A DNA stretch of 64,000 nt from Paramicrobacterium fandaimingii (GTDB lineage: Bacteria > Actinomycetota > Actinomycetes > Actinomycetales > Microbacteriaceae). The stretch is taken from assembly GCF_011751745.2 (NCBI RefSeq), contig NZ_CP061170.1:2666001-2730000 (forward strand). Reading direction: 5' to 3'. The translations under genes and the position numbers were made by a program. The notes beneath the pieces are model-generated. The model was given only the letters and a program-made list of their open reading frames with translations. It had not been told where the DNA came from and made no database searches. Shown piece by piece: positions 35,531 through 44,716 of the stretch (positions are counted from its first letter, which is position 1; each line of letters starts with the position of its first letter).

Positions 35531-37030
35531 CTACTGCAGGGCCGAGCTGAGGCGCGCGAGGTTGTCGAGCACCGTGGAGCGCAGAGGCTGCTTCAACCAG
35601 TCGTCGAGTGTGAGCTCCCGACTCATGCGACGGTAGTGGTCTTCGATCGACCTCATGTCGTTGACGAACGTCTCGCCGCGCACCAGCAGCGAAATCTCCA
35701 TGTTGAGACCGAACGAGCGCATGTCCATGTTGCTCGAGCCGAGCACCGCCACCTCGTCATCGATGGTGAAGTGCTTTGCGTGCAGAATGTACGGCTTGGG
35801 GTAGAGGAAAATGCGCACGCCTGCGCGCAGAAGCGCCTCGTAGTACGACCGCTGCGCATGGTAGACCATCGCCTGATCGCCGATCTCCGACACGAACAGA
35901 TCAACGGGGATGCCGCGCTGCACCGCGCTGGTCACGGCGAACAGCAGCGACTCGTCTGGTACGAAATAGGGGCTCGTGATCACGATGCGCTTCTGTGCAG
36001 CCCAGAGCAGACCGAGGAACAGGCGCAGGTTGTTCTCGCCGTCGAACCCGGGGCCCGAGGGAACAACCTGGCAGGCGAGCGTGCCAGGACGCTCGTCTTG
36101 CGTCACATCGCCTTCGCCACGGGGATCGTTGCCGTCGGCAAGCAGATCATCGGTTTCGCTGTACCAGTCAGTGAGGAAGATCGCGTTGATGGCGCCGACG
36201 ACGGGGCCGTGCACCCGCGCTTGAAGCTCCTGCCATTTGAGCCCACGCTCGATGTTCTTGCGCTTGTTGTAGCTGCGGTCGATGATGTTCTGCGATCCGA
36301 TCCACCCGATCCTTCCGTCGACGACGAGCAGCTTGCGGTGGTTGCGCAGGTCGGGCCGCTGCCATTTCCACTGCAGCGGGTCGAGCGGCAGCATCCGGTG
36401 CCAGTCGGCGCCCATTGCGGTGAGACGTCGCGTCATGGCGCGATAGCCGGGCGTGCGAAGAGACGCGACGTGGTCGAAGAGCACGCGCACGGGAACTCCG
36501 CGCTTCACTGCGCGCTCGAGCGCATCGAAGAACGGGCGCGTCGTGTCGTCGTGGCAGAGAATGTAAAACTCGACGTGGACCCACGACGTCGCTGCCTCGA
36601 TATCGTCGATCATTCCGTCGAGACTCGACCCGTAGCCATGGTCGAGTTCGGCGCTGTTGCCGCCGACAACGGGGAAGCCACCGAGGTTCTGGTTGAGGTA
36701 GGCAAGCGACGGCAGCCATGCCGGGCTCTCGACGAGGCTCTCGTCGTGAGGAATCTCGGCGACGACCGTCGCGATATACGAGTTGATGTCGTCTTGTCGC
36801 TTGCGCCTCTGCCGCGGCAATTTGGGGTTTCCGATGAGGAGAAACAACAGAATGCCGAGAAACGGAATGAAGAAGATAGCGAGAAGCCACGCCATGCCGG
36901 CGGTGGGCAGGCGATTGCGCGGCACGTAGATGACGGCGAAGACGCGCACGGTGAGGTCGATGGCGAAGACAACGATGGCCCACAGCCCGATGCTGATGCC
37001 GAAGATCTGAAAGATCGGTTCGTCGATCAT
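35531..37030 (-). CDS. cls: Cardiolipin synthase (PLD family)
   Basis: A 499-residue protein. Two N-terminal helices form the PLDc_N anchor (GLWAIVVFAIDLTVRVFAVIYVPRN and WLLAIFFIPFLGILLFLLIGNP). Two HKD motifs are NHRKLLVVDGRIGWIGSQN and HAKHFTIDDEVAVLGSSN. It condenses phosphatidylglycerol or CDP-diacylglycerol to cardiolipin at the membrane. Start uncertain: ATG at 37030 or GTG at 37069, neither with a strong ribosome site. Confidence 0.93.
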   Translation of the reverse strand: MIDEPIFQIFGISIGLWAIVVFAIDLTVRVFAVIYVPRNRLPTAGMAWLLAIFFIPFLGILLFLLIGNPKLPRQRRKRQDDINSYIATVVAEIPHDESLVESPAWLPSLAYLNQNLGGFPVVGGNSAELDHGYGSSLDGMIDDIEAATSWVHVEFYILCHDDTTRPFFDALERAVKRGVPVRVLFDHVASLRTPGYRAMTRRLTAMGADWHRMLPLDPLQWKWQRPDLRNHRKLLVVDGRIGWIGSQNIIDRSYNKRKNIERGLKWQELQARVHGPVVGAINAIFLTDWYSETDDLLADGNDPRGEGDVTQDERPGTLACQVVPSGPGFDGENNLRLFLGLLWAAQKRIVITSPYFVPDESLLFAVTSAVQRGIPVDLFVSEIGDQAMVYHAQRSYYEALLRAGVRIFLYPKPYILHAKHFTIDDEVAVLGSSNMDMRSFGLNMEISLLVRGETFVNDMRSIEDHYRRMSRELTLDDWLKQPLRSTVLDNLARLSSALQ

Positions 37031-37162
37031 CCGATCATCTCGCTGCCCGCGGCGCGCTGCCGTGCTCACCCATAGTGCCGATGCTATCGGGCGATGCTCA
37101 ATCGGCGACGCGGCGTGCCGTCACGTGCTCACGCCCAGTAACCGGCAATCAGCGGCTAGCGA

Positions 37163-37366
37163 TCAGTGGTCTGAGGCCGTTGGCGATGTGGGAGGTGTCG
37201 GAGGAAGACCGCGACGGATGCGTTCTTCTGACTCGATGTCGGCATAAACACGCCGCTCGTTGCGGTCGACACGAAAGATCGAGCGCAAGACAAAGTAGAA
37301 CAGAGCGAACAGCAGAAGCGTCGGAGTAATCGACCACGCCGCGTTCAGCCAGAAGTTCTCAATCAT
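37163..37366 (-). CDS. Small single-helix membrane protein
   Basis: A 67-residue protein: IENFWLNAAWSITPTLLLFALFYFVLRSIF is a membrane helix, followed by a charged cytoplasmic tail (RVDRNERRVYADIESEERIRRG) with a Pro-rich end. Similar small proteins occur near lysS in Microbacteriaceae; role unknown. Lies 48 bp downstream of another small membrane gene. Confidence 0.65.
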   Translation of the reverse strand: MIENFWLNAAWSITPTLLLFALFYFVLRSIFRVDRNERRVYADIESEERIRRGLPPTPPTSPTASDH

Positions 37367-37413
37367 GATGCACCAATCATACCCCGGGCCGCCTGAGGCT
37401 CAGTTGCCGCTTG

Positions 37414-37560
37414 TCAGCTGCCGGTGATGATTCCCCAGACCCCCGTGCCGACGAGGTAGAGACCGACGCCCGCCCCGATGATCCAGAGAGCGATGCGATT
37501 TTTCGACGGCTCGTTCTTGCGCTTCGGGTCGAGCTCGTCTTTGGGAAGGTAATCGTTCAT
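37414..37560 (-). CDS. 48-residue single-helix membrane protein
   Basis: My translation from the ATG at 37560 reads MNDYLPKDELDPKRKNEPS followed by a helix (ALWIIGAGVGLYLVGTGVWGIITGS) and a stop. The charged N-terminus and C-terminal helix suggest a tail-anchored protein. It starts 5 bp after the lysS stop, so it is part of that operon. The compact start and spacing support it as real. Confidence 0.65.
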   Translation of the reverse strand: MNDYLPKDELDPKRKNEPSKNRIALWIIGAGVGLYLVGTGVWGIITGS

Positions 37561-37565
37561 GGCGT

Positions 37566-39086
37566 CTACTTCACAAGCGGAAACAGAATGGTTTCACGGA
37601 TGCCGAGGCCGGTCAGCGCCATGAGCAGGCGATCAATGCCCATGCCCATGCCTCCCGTCGGCGGCATGCCGAACTCGAGCGCCCGCAGGAACTCCTCGTC
37701 GAGCTGCATCGCCTCGAGGTCTCCCCCCGCGGCAAGCTTCGCCTGCTCGACGAAGCGCTCACGCTGAATGACCGGGTCGACGAGCTCGGAGTAGCCGGTT
37801 GCCAGCTCGAAGCCGCGCACATAAAGATCCCACTTCTCGACGACGCCGGGAATGCTGCGGTGGTGTCGCACAAGGGGACTCGTGTCGACGGGGAAGTCCA
37901 TAACGAATGTCGGCCGTTCGAGGCTGTCCCCCACGAAGTGCTCCCACAGCTCCTCGACGTACTTGCCGTGGATCGGATGCGGAACCTCAACACCCTCGGC
38001 ATCCGCCAGTTGCCTCAGCTCGGCGAGCGGGGTCTCGGGCGTAATTGTGCGACCCGAGGCATCCGAGAGGCTCTCAAACATCGAGATGCGGTCCCAGTTG
38101 CCGCCAAGGTCGTACTCGACGCCGTCTGCCCAGGTCACAACGTGCGAGCCGGCGACGGCCACTGCGGAGTTCTGGATGAGCTTCTGCGTGAGGTCGGCGA
38201 TCGAGTTGTAATCGCCGTACGCCTGGTAGGCCTCGAGCATCGCGAACTCGGGGCTGTGCGTAGAATCGGCGCCCTCGTTGCGAAAGTTGCGGTTGATCTC
38301 GAACACGTGGTCGATGCCGCCGACGACAGCGCGCTTGAGGTAGAGCTCGGGGGCGATGCGCAGAAACAGCTCGGTGTCGAACGCGTTCGAGTGGGTGACG
38401 AAGGGGCGCGCTGAGGCGCCGCCGTGCATCACCTGAAGCATGGGCGTCTCAATCTCGGTGAAGCCATCGTCGTCAAACGTGCGGCGAAGGCTCGCAACTG
38501 CCTTCGCGCGCATGACGACATTCTGCCGCGCCTGCTCACGCACGATGAGATCGAGATACCGGCTGCGCACACGCGTCTCTTCGTTCAGCTCGTTGTGCAG
38601 ATTGGGAAGCGGAAGCACGGCCTTCGAGGCAATCTGCCATGACGCGACCATGATCGACAGCTCGCCTCGGCGGCTCGAAATGACCTCGCCCTCGACGAAG
38701 ACGTGGTCGCCGAGGTCGACGAGGGCCTTCCATTCGGCCAGGCTCTCTTCGCCAACGGAGGCCAGGCTCACCATCGCCTGAAGTCGCGTGCCATCACCGG
38801 ACTGCAGGCTCGCAAAGCAGAGCTTTCCCGTGTTGCGCACGTGCACCACGCGACCGGCGACGCCGACGGTCACGCCCGTCGCCGTATCGGTTTCGATGTC
38901 GCCCCAGTTCGCGCGCACCTCGGGAATCGTGTGCGTCACGGGAACGCTGACGGGGTACGCGCCCTGACCGGGATCACTCGCCTCGGCGATAAGCCGCTCA
39001 CGCTTCTCGAGCCGCACCTGCTTCTGCTGGGAGATCTCGTCGGCGGTGGGCTCGTCGGGCGTCTCGACAGTGCGGTGCTCGGTCAT
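37566..39086 (-). CDS. lysS: Lysyl-tRNA synthetase (class II)
   Basis: A 506-residue class II synthetase. An N-terminal OB domain ([25 protein letters not shown]) leads to the catalytic core with [10 protein letters not shown], the FTEIETPML motif, [28 protein letters not shown] (motif 2) and the C-terminal [15 protein letters not shown] (motif 3). It charges tRNA-Lys. Two small membrane-protein genes follow; the DUF2520 gene is upstream. Confidence 0.97.
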   Translation of the reverse strand: MTEHRTVETPDEPTADEISQQKQVRLEKRERLIAEASDPGQGAYPVSVPVTHTIPEVRANWGDIETDTATGVTVGVAGRVVHVRNTGKLCFASLQSGDGTRLQAMVSLASVGEESLAEWKALVDLGDHVFVEGEVISSRRGELSIMVASWQIASKAVLPLPNLHNELNEETRVRSRYLDLIVREQARQNVVMRAKAVASLRRTFDDDGFTEIETPMLQVMHGGASARPFVTHSNAFDTELFLRIAPELYLKRAVVGGIDHVFEINRNFRNEGADSTHSPEFAMLEAYQAYGDYNSIADLTQKLIQNSAVAVAGSHVVTWADGVEYDLGGNWDRISMFESLSDASGRTITPETPLAELRQLADAEGVEVPHPIHGKYVEELWEHFVGDSLERPTFVMDFPVDTSPLVRHHRSIPGVVEKWDLYVRGFELATGYSELVDPVIQRERFVEQAKLAAGGDLEAMQLDEEFLRALEFGMPPTGGMGMGIDRLLMALTGLGIRETILFPLVK

Positions 39087-39174
39087 GCATCAACCTTTAC
39101 GAATCGGAGGTGGGCTGCGGCGGACAGGCCGAGCCCAGTTTACCCGGCAGATGCTGGGCGGGCGCGGCCCGTCG

Positions 39175-39861
39175 TCAGCGCTCGGCGGACAGGGCGTCTT
39201 CGACGGCGCTGCGCACGAGGGACGAGAGGTATGCCCCCGGCTGCTCGACGCCGATTCCCTGCAGAATTCCCGACGCCTGCTCGACGATCGATCGCGAGAA
39301 GACGCGCGCCGTCTCGATCGCCTCGGCATACGCCGCCCTGTCCTCTTCGGCGATCACGACGGGCTCGCCGCCCATCTCGACGACGAGCGCCTGGCCGATC
39401 GGCAGGACGGGGGAGGGCCCGGTCACGGCGAAGAACGTCTCGGAGAGCCGTGTCAGGTCGAGGGATGTTCCCGTGAACGACATTGCCGGATGAATAGCAA
39501 GAGGGATGCTGCCCGCCCGCTGCGCCGGCTCGAGAACGTTCACCCCGTTGCCCGGCGCCGTGTGCACGACGATCTGCCCCGGGCGCCACGTCCCCGTTGC
39601 GGCGAGGCCCGACACGAGTGCGGGCAGCTCAGCATCCGGAATCGCGATCAGCACAAGCTCGCTGCGCTCGACGATCTCGGGAATCTCGAGAACGGGAACG
39701 CCGGGAAGCATCGTCTCGGCGCGCTCACGGCTGGTCTCCGACACCGCAGAGATGCCGACGAGCGCGTGACCCGCGCCGGCGAGCGCTGAGGCGAGCACGG
39801 GGCCGACGTGCCCCGCGCCGATCACGCCGACGCCGAGGCGTCCCGCGCGCTGGTCGCTCAT
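39175..39861 (-). CDS. Rossmann-like DUF2520 oxidoreductase-like protein
   Basis: A 228-residue protein. LGVGVIGAGHVGPVLASALAGAGH is the NAD(P)-binding loop; PLAIHPAMSFTG is the ketopantoate-reductase-like signature of DUF2520 proteins. Mycobacterial relative Rv3603c is followed by panC, but here lysS follows instead. The ATG overlaps the upstream PH-protein stop (ATGA), indicating coupled translation. Activity unknown; related folds reduce imines or ketoacids. Confidence 0.88.
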   Translation of the reverse strand: MSDQRAGRLGVGVIGAGHVGPVLASALAGAGHALVGISAVSETSRERAETMLPGVPVLEIPEIVERSELVLIAIPDAELPALVSGLAATGTWRPGQIVVHTAPGNGVNVLEPAQRAGSIPLAIHPAMSFTGTSLDLTRLSETFFAVTGPSPVLPIGQALVVEMGGEPVVIAEEDRAAYAEAIETARVFSRSIVEQASGILQGIGVEQPGAYLSSLVRSAVEDALSAER

Positions 39862-41474
39862 TCGGGAACCGCCGCCCAACGCTGCGTCGTGTCGGAGTTC
39901 GCCGCGTTTGTCGCCGCCGCGTTCACGCTCGAGAAGAAGCCGAGTGCGCTGTCTCGGGAGAGCTGTCCCACCGAGGCGGTGACGGGCCCCGCAACGGTAT
40001 GCGCCTGACCCGAGGCGAGCCCGCGACGGCGTTGCCAGGGGCCCTGGGTGATCTTCACCGACTGAATGCGCGCGAGCGGAACGATCACGAGGCGTCGGTG
40101 CGCAAAGCCCTGGCGGGTAATGAGCACGTCGCCCATGAGCGCGTAACCAACTCGCCGCCAGGTGAGGGGGTTGAAGATCCATGACGCGCGGGGCGCCGTG
40201 GTGAAATCGTCATCGGGTCCCGATCCGAGAAGGCCGCGCTGCACGAGGTCGCTCGATTCCTCGGGCGAGATGCCGGGCAGCACGAGAGCGAGCACGCGCT
40301 CGACGTCGTCAATCGTGCCGACGGGCATGAGCGTTGCCCGCTGCTGCGCCTGATTCTGATTGGAGCCCGGGGAATCTTGCACCGCCGTGTTGATGCGAAT
40401 CTCCCACCACCCGAACGGTCGCCACAGCAGTGGTTGACGCACCTCGATGCCGTGAAGGCGGCCGGGTGGAATCGTCTCGTTCGACGTTGACAGCAGCCCG
40501 AATCCCACGCGAATGCCGTGCTGAGTCGCGGCGATCGAATAGCGGAACGATTTGGTGATGCGCGACCAGTAGTAGGTGAGAAAACCAATGAGCGCGGGGA
40601 CGATACTGAAGAGCACCCACGGGGTTCCGTAGATGGAGGCGAACACGAGCCCGATCACAAGCAGAATGAGAAAGACCGTCGTGTCGCTGATCACGACAGA
40701 GCCGACGATGCGCATCGGCGGAATGCGCACAACCGATTCGGGCTCGGCCAGGTCGGGATCGAGCTCTGGTGAGAGAAACTCGTTCACGCGCTCTGTGACG
40801 AAGCCTTCGGCGCCCGACTGCTTCGACGTCGGCGCGGCCACGTCACCCTTCGCCCCCGATGCGAGACGCAGAATGTCGCGCCGCAGACCGTCGGTGCGTG
40901 TCGAGCCGAGGTAGGCGAGCTCGACGCTTGCCCCCTGCCCGGCAACGGAGACCTGTAGCTTTGCCGCACCGACGAGCCGCGGAATGAACGCGCGCGTCAC
41001 GTTGATTCCCTGAATGCGATCGAGCGCAGCCCGGCGGTGGCGGCGAAACAGAATGCCGCTGCGCACTTCGACGGCCTCGTGCGTCACCCGAAAGGTATGC
41101 ATGCGCCACGAGAGGTAAAACCCCAGAATGAGCACGATGAGCACAACGGCGACGACGACGAGCGCCCAGCCAACGAGGTTCTCGCGAAAGATCCAGTCGA
41201 GCGGGTCCCCACCGTACTGCGAGTACTCGTCGTTGCCGACGAACATCGCGATCAGCCGCTCACGCATGTTGGCGATCACATAGCCAAGCACAACGATCAG
41301 AATGATTCCACCGCGCAGCAATGGGGTGGCGGGGTGCAGCCGATGCCACTCGCCGTCCGCAAGCGTGTCGTTAGCGAGAGATTGGGCAACAGCGGCAACG
41401 GCAGTTTCCGGATGCTGCCGGACGGCGCTGGGATCATCGGCGCTGTGCTCGGTGGCGCTGTGCTCGTCGCTCAT
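39858..41474 (-). CDS. Membrane protein with bacterial PH-like domains (YdbT type)
   Basis: A 538-residue protein. Helices near residues 50-70 and 98-118, then DUF304/bPH2 motifs (THEAVEVRSGILFRRHRRAALDRIQGINVTRAFIPRLVGAAKLQVS), two more helices (FLILLVIGLVFASIYGTPWVLFSIVP), and two further PH-like units (GIRVGFGLLSTSNETIPPGRLHGIEVRQPLLW and GDVLITRQGFAHRRLVIVPLARIQSVKITQGPW). Role unknown. It overlaps both neighbours by 4 bp, in the same operon as the smaller PH protein. Confidence 0.85.
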   Translation of the reverse strand: MSDEHSATEHSADDPSAVRQHPETAVAAVAQSLANDTLADGEWHRLHPATPLLRGGIILIVVLGYVIANMRERLIAMFVGNDEYSQYGGDPLDWIFRENLVGWALVVVAVVLIVLILGFYLSWRMHTFRVTHEAVEVRSGILFRRHRRAALDRIQGINVTRAFIPRLVGAAKLQVSVAGQGASVELAYLGSTRTDGLRRDILRLASGAKGDVAAPTSKQSGAEGFVTERVNEFLSPELDPDLAEPESVVRIPPMRIVGSVVISDTTVFLILLVIGLVFASIYGTPWVLFSIVPALIGFLTYYWSRITKSFRYSIAATQHGIRVGFGLLSTSNETIPPGRLHGIEVRQPLLWRPFGWWEIRINTAVQDSPGSNQNQAQQRATLMPVGTIDDVERVLALVLPGISPEESSDLVQRGLLGSGPDDDFTTAPRASWIFNPLTWRRVGYALMGDVLITRQGFAHRRLVIVPLARIQSVKITQGPWQRRRGLASGQAHTVAGPVTASVGQLSRDSALGFFSSVNAAATNAANSDTTQRWAAVPE

Positions 41475-42031
41475 ATGCCGGCCCGGCGGGTCTCGGCCAC
41501 CTCGACCAGGTGGTCGCGCAGCTTCTCTGCCTCGTCGTTCGGGATGCCGGGAATTGACACTCCCGTGGCCGCAGCCGCGGTCACCAATTTCACCTCGGCG
41601 AGGCCAAGCCACCGTGCGAGAGGGCCCCGTGTGATGTCGACAAGCTGCATGCGGCCGTACGGAACGGCGACGATGCGCTGCCACATGATGCCGCGTCGAA
41701 AGACGAGGTCGTCTTCGCGCAGCTGATACCCGATCGCCTTGGCCTGACGTGGAGTGATCACCAGGTCGATGATGGCAATGACCAGAGCAGCACCGAACGG
41801 AATCCACGCCCACGTCTGCCCCGTGAACGCGAGAACGCCGAACACCGCGAGCACCACGACGAAGAAGATCACCGTTCCGATGATCTGCACAACGACATAT
41901 TTGGGTGAGACGCGCATCCACTCGCTGATCTCGAGCTGCAGTCGTTCCTCCCGGCGCGGTTCGACGAGGTTCGAGTCGTGCGGGTTGAGCGGGTTGAGCG
42001 GTGATTCAGGATTCGGCGGAGTCTGGGTCAT
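41471..42031 (-). CDS. Small membrane protein with PH-like domain (YdbS type)
   Basis: A 186-residue protein with two helices (VVQIIGTVIFFVVVLAVFGVLAF and WAWIPFGAALVIAIIDLVI), then a bPH2 domain (AIGYQLREDDLVFRRGIMWQRIVAVPYGRMQLVDITRGPLARWLG). The ATG at 42031 has GAGG just before it; starts one to three codons upstream are possible. It overlaps the DUF3180 gene end by about 26 bp and the next gene by 4 bp. Forms a YdbS-YdbT pair. Confidence 0.85.
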   Translation of the reverse strand: MTQTPPNPESPLNPLNPHDSNLVEPRREERLQLEISEWMRVSPKYVVVQIIGTVIFFVVVLAVFGVLAFTGQTWAWIPFGAALVIAIIDLVITPRQAKAIGYQLREDDLVFRRGIMWQRIVAVPYGRMQLVDITRGPLARWLGLAEVKLVTAAAATGVSIPGIPNDEAEKLRDHLVEVAETRRAGI

Positions 42032-42473
42032 CATCCTCATCTTTCGGCAATCTGCACAGGTGCTCGGCGACCAAGCCCGCTGCGATGAGCAGTGCCGAGC
42101 CGAGCGCCATGGCCGCGGTGAGCCACACCGATGCTACCCCGGGCCACACCGTGCGGGTGATCATATATGCGCCGGCGCCGAGCGCAAGGCCGAGAAACAG
42201 CGATCCCGACCAGCTGGAGGCGCGAGCGAGAGACACGATGCGCATCGCCTGAAACGGGTCGACGCGGCGCTTCGACGTGCCCGTCACCGAGCGGCGAATG
42301 GGAATGGAGAAGCCAACGACGATTCCGCCGACGACGACAAGCGTGAGCGCAAGCGAGAGCGGTGGAACAAACACCGCGCTTCCCGACGCGGTCAGCGCCA
42401 TTTCTGTGAGAAACCCCGCGACGATGCCGATGGCCCAGAGGCTCACAAGCGGAGTAGCCGTCGTGCGCTTCAT
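42006..42473 (-). CDS. DUF3180 membrane protein
   Basis: A 155-residue protein with four predicted helices (LVSLWAIGIVAGFLTEMAL, PPLSLALTLVVVGGIVVGFSI, GSLFLGLALGAGAYMIT, VWLTAAMALGSALLIAAGL) and the conserved DPFQAMRIVSLARASS segment of DUF3180. It always sits after folK in actinobacteria; role unknown. It overlaps folK by 4 bp and the PH gene by about 26 bp. Confidence 0.88.
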   Translation of the reverse strand: MKRTTATPLVSLWAIGIVAGFLTEMALTASGSAVFVPPLSLALTLVVVGGIVVGFSIPIRRSVTGTSKRRVDPFQAMRIVSLARASSWSGSLFLGLALGAGAYMITRTVWPGVASVWLTAAMALGSALLIAAGLVAEHLCRLPKDEDDDPDSAES

Positions 42474-42982
42474 CCCGCGTCGCTCGCAAGGGCGCGGCGC
42501 AGCTCGGCAACGCGGCCGCGTCCGGGCAGCACGGCATCCGGATCGACCTCAAGCCACGGGTCAAGCACAAACGCGCGCTCTGCCGCTCGTGGGTGCGGGA
42601 GGGTGAGCTGGGGGTCGTCGCTCTGCACGTTTCCGAACGTGATGATGTCAATGTCGAGCGTGCGGCTGCCCCACCGTTCGGCACGCACCCGACCGTGCGC
42701 GTCTTCGATGCGGCTCGTTGCGGCGAGGAGCGCCTTCGGGTCGAGAACCGTGCGAGCGAGCACAACGCCGTTGAGGTAGCCGGGTGCCGTCTCGTCGGCG
42801 CCGTCAAGCGTCACAGCCACCGATTCGATCGGCGTGGAGACAGCATCCACGAGAATTCCCGTCGTACGCCGCAGATCATCGACAGCCGCCTCGAGCGTGG
42901 CACGCCGGTCGCCAAGGTTCGCCCCGAGAGCAAGCACGATCGGGGTCGAACGCAGTGGACTGCTGGGATCACGCACGATCAT
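42470..42982 (-). CDS. folK: HPPK, 2-amino-4-hydroxy-6-hydroxymethyldihydropteridine diphosphokinase
   Basis: A 170-residue enzyme. ALGANLGDRRATLEAAVDDL opens the fold; ETAPGYLNGVVLART and RWGSRTLDIDIITFGN are the pterin/ATP-binding motifs, with DIDI carrying the magnesium ligands. It adds diphosphate to the pterin for FolP. Overlaps folB by 4 bp and DUF3180 by 4 bp. Confidence 0.95.
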   Translation of the reverse strand: MIVRDPSSPLRSTPIVLALGANLGDRRATLEAAVDDLRRTTGILVDAVSTPIESVAVTLDGADETAPGYLNGVVLARTVLDPKALLAATSRIEDAHGRVRAERWGSRTLDIDIITFGNVQSDDPQLTLPHPRAAERAFVLDPWLEVDPDAVLPGRGRVAELRRALASDAG

Positions 42983-43383
42983 GCGCGCTCCGTCGTTCGC
43001 GTGATCGTCACCGAGACATCGTCGAACGGCACGGCGATGGGAGCCTGGGGCTTGTGCAGCGTGACGCGCACCTTCTGCACGGCAGCAATGTCGAGGGCGG
43101 TGCGGGCGACACGTTCGGCGACCGTCTCGATGAGGTCGACGGGCGACGTCGACACCGCGGCGGCAACCGCCTCGGCGAGCTCCCCATAGTGCACGGTTCG
43201 CGAGAGGTCATCACTCGCTCCGGCAGCGCTGAGGTCGGCGAACACCGTCACATCGACGATGAACTCCTGCCCGCTTTCGCGCTCGACGTCGAACACGCCG
43301 TGGTGTGCATGCACACGGATGCCCGTGAGCGTGATGGCATCGAGATCGCTGTCGTTCACGAGTACCACTCTGCCACGCCCCAT
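42979..43383 (-). CDS. folB: Dihydroneopterin aldolase
   Basis: A 134-residue enzyme: DAITLTGIRVHAHHGVFDVERESGQEFIVDVTVFADLSAA contains the substrate Glu, and VDLIETVAERVARTAL and VRVTLHKPQAPI complete the fold. It cleaves dihydroneopterin to the pterin used by FolK. It starts 4 bp after the ecfT stop; its ribosome site lies within ecfT, so translation of folB here depends on the transporter mRNA. Confidence 0.92.
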   Translation of the reverse strand: MGRGRVVLVNDSDLDAITLTGIRVHAHHGVFDVERESGQEFIVDVTVFADLSAAGASDDLSRTVHYGELAEAVAAAVSTSPVDLIETVAERVARTALDIAAVQKVRVTLHKPQAPIAVPFDDVSVTITRTTERA

Positions 43384-43387
43384 GCGC

Positions 43388-43990
43388 TCACTCGACCCCT
43401 CGGGCGGCGAGAGCGTCTGCCGTGTCGTCGGCGTGCCGCAGCGACTGAACGAGCAGCGGCACGACGAAGGCCTTCACGCTCAGGCGTCCCATGCGTGCCC
43501 TCTGCGCATCGCGCAGCTCACCGGCGAGCCCCGCAACGACGGGTACCGTTCGAATGGTAAGTGCGAGCATCAGCCCGATGCGATCCGGGTTGACGCCATA
43601 GCGCCGAAACGGATGAAGTACGTGTTCGACGGCATCGAGAATCTCCGTGGTGCGCGTCGTCAGGCTGACGATCGCGGCGAGCAGCAGCACGATCACAACG
43701 CGAGCGGCCGTGGCCACGACCGTCGGAATCGGCAGAAAGATCAGCGGAACGACGACGATGAACATGATGATCCAGCGGATCGCGAGCACCTGGCGCCAGA
43801 GTTCACGCAGACCAAGCCGCCCGACAAAGTAGCAGGCGACGACAAGCACGGCACCGCCGCCGAAAGTCCACGCCGACGGGGCAGGCACGGCCACAACCAG
43901 CACAGCAACAACGAGCCCGATCAACTTTGCACCGGCGGGAAGCCGGTGCAGGATGCTGTCGCGAGCACGGTATTGGCCGAGCATCGTCAT
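43388..43990 (-). CDS. ecfT: ECF transporter transmembrane (T) component
   Basis: A 200-residue membrane protein starting MTMLGQYRARDSILHRLPAGAKLIG, the usual EcfT/BioN opening. Several helices follow, and a soluble segment includes the coupling ARG motif at the C-terminus (ADALAARGVE). It couples EcfA ATP hydrolysis to substrate release from the S component, here BioY. It overlaps ecfA by 4 bp. Confidence 0.9.
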   Translation of the reverse strand: MTMLGQYRARDSILHRLPAGAKLIGLVVAVLVVAVPAPSAWTFGGGAVLVVACYFVGRLGLRELWRQVLAIRWIIMFIVVVPLIFLPIPTVVATAARVVIVLLLAAIVSLTTRTTEILDAVEHVLHPFRRYGVNPDRIGLMLALTIRTVPVVAGLAGELRDAQRARMGRLSVKAFVVPLLVQSLRHADDTADALAARGVE

Positions 43991-44712
43991 GGTCTGGCCA
44001 CCACCTCGCTGCGGTAACGCTCGATCACCATCGCTGGTGCCCCCTGCGCAATGAGCCGCGCCTCGTCGAACAGGATCGCCTCGTCGCAGCGTGCGGCGAG
44101 GTCGAGATCGTGGGTGACGATCACGCACTGCTGGGGCAGCCCGAGCAGCAGGTCGGCGATGCGCCGGGCGTTGCGGGCGTCGAGCAGCGTCGTCGGCTCG
44201 TCCGCGACGATCATCGACGGCTCGGCGACGAGCACAGCCTGGATCGCCAGCATCTGCTTCTGCCCGCCAGACAGGTCGTGTGCCGGCAGGTCGGCGTGCG
44301 CGGCGAGACCGTTCTCGGCGAGCACCGCCATGACGCGGTCGGCGATCTCACCGCGCGACAGGCCACGCCCCCGCAGTGAGAACGCCAGATCTTCGGCGAC
44401 CGTCGGCATGACGATCTGGGCATCGGGGTTCGTGAAGACGAATCCGACGCGGGTGCGCAGAGCGCGAACATCTTTCACCGTGTCAAGTCCGCCGACGCTC
44501 ACCCGCCCGCTCGTCGGCGTTCGCAGCCCGTTGAGCATCCGAGCGAACGTCGACTTTCCCGAGCCGTTCAGCCCGATCACGGCGAGGTTGTGCGCGCGCG
44601 TGGTGAGAGAGACGTCGTCGAGCGCCGTCACTGACCCCACGGCCGTCGGATGCCGCACGACGACGTGCTCGAGGGCGATCTCGTGGTCTGTGCTCGCGTG
44701 GTCTGGCAGCAT
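43987..44712 (-). CDS. ecfA: ECF transporter ATPase (A) component
   Basis: A 241-residue ABC ATPase: Walker A IGLNGSGKST, signature LSGGQKQMLAIQ, Walker B SMIVADEPTTLLD and His in VIVTHDLDLA. A single ATPase (BioM type) is usual for biotin ECF systems. The start MLPDHAST follows the bioY stop by 4 bp. Overlaps ecfT by 4 bp. Confidence 0.9.
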   Translation of the reverse strand: MLPDHASTDHEIALEHVVVRHPTAVGSVTALDDVSLTTRAHNLAVIGLNGSGKSTFARMLNGLRTPTSGRVSVGGLDTVKDVRALRTRVGFVFTNPDAQIVMPTVAEDLAFSLRGRGLSRGEIADRVMAVLAENGLAAHADLPAHDLSGGQKQMLAIQAVLVAEPSMIVADEPTTLLDARNARRIADLLLGLPQQCVIVTHDLDLAARCDEAILFDEARLIAQGAPAMVIERYRSEVVARP

Positions 44713-44716
44713 CCGC

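Noticed and set aside
35636..37075. 479-residue plus-strand frame opposite cls
   Set aside because: Antisense to a clear cardiolipin synthase with both HKD motifs.
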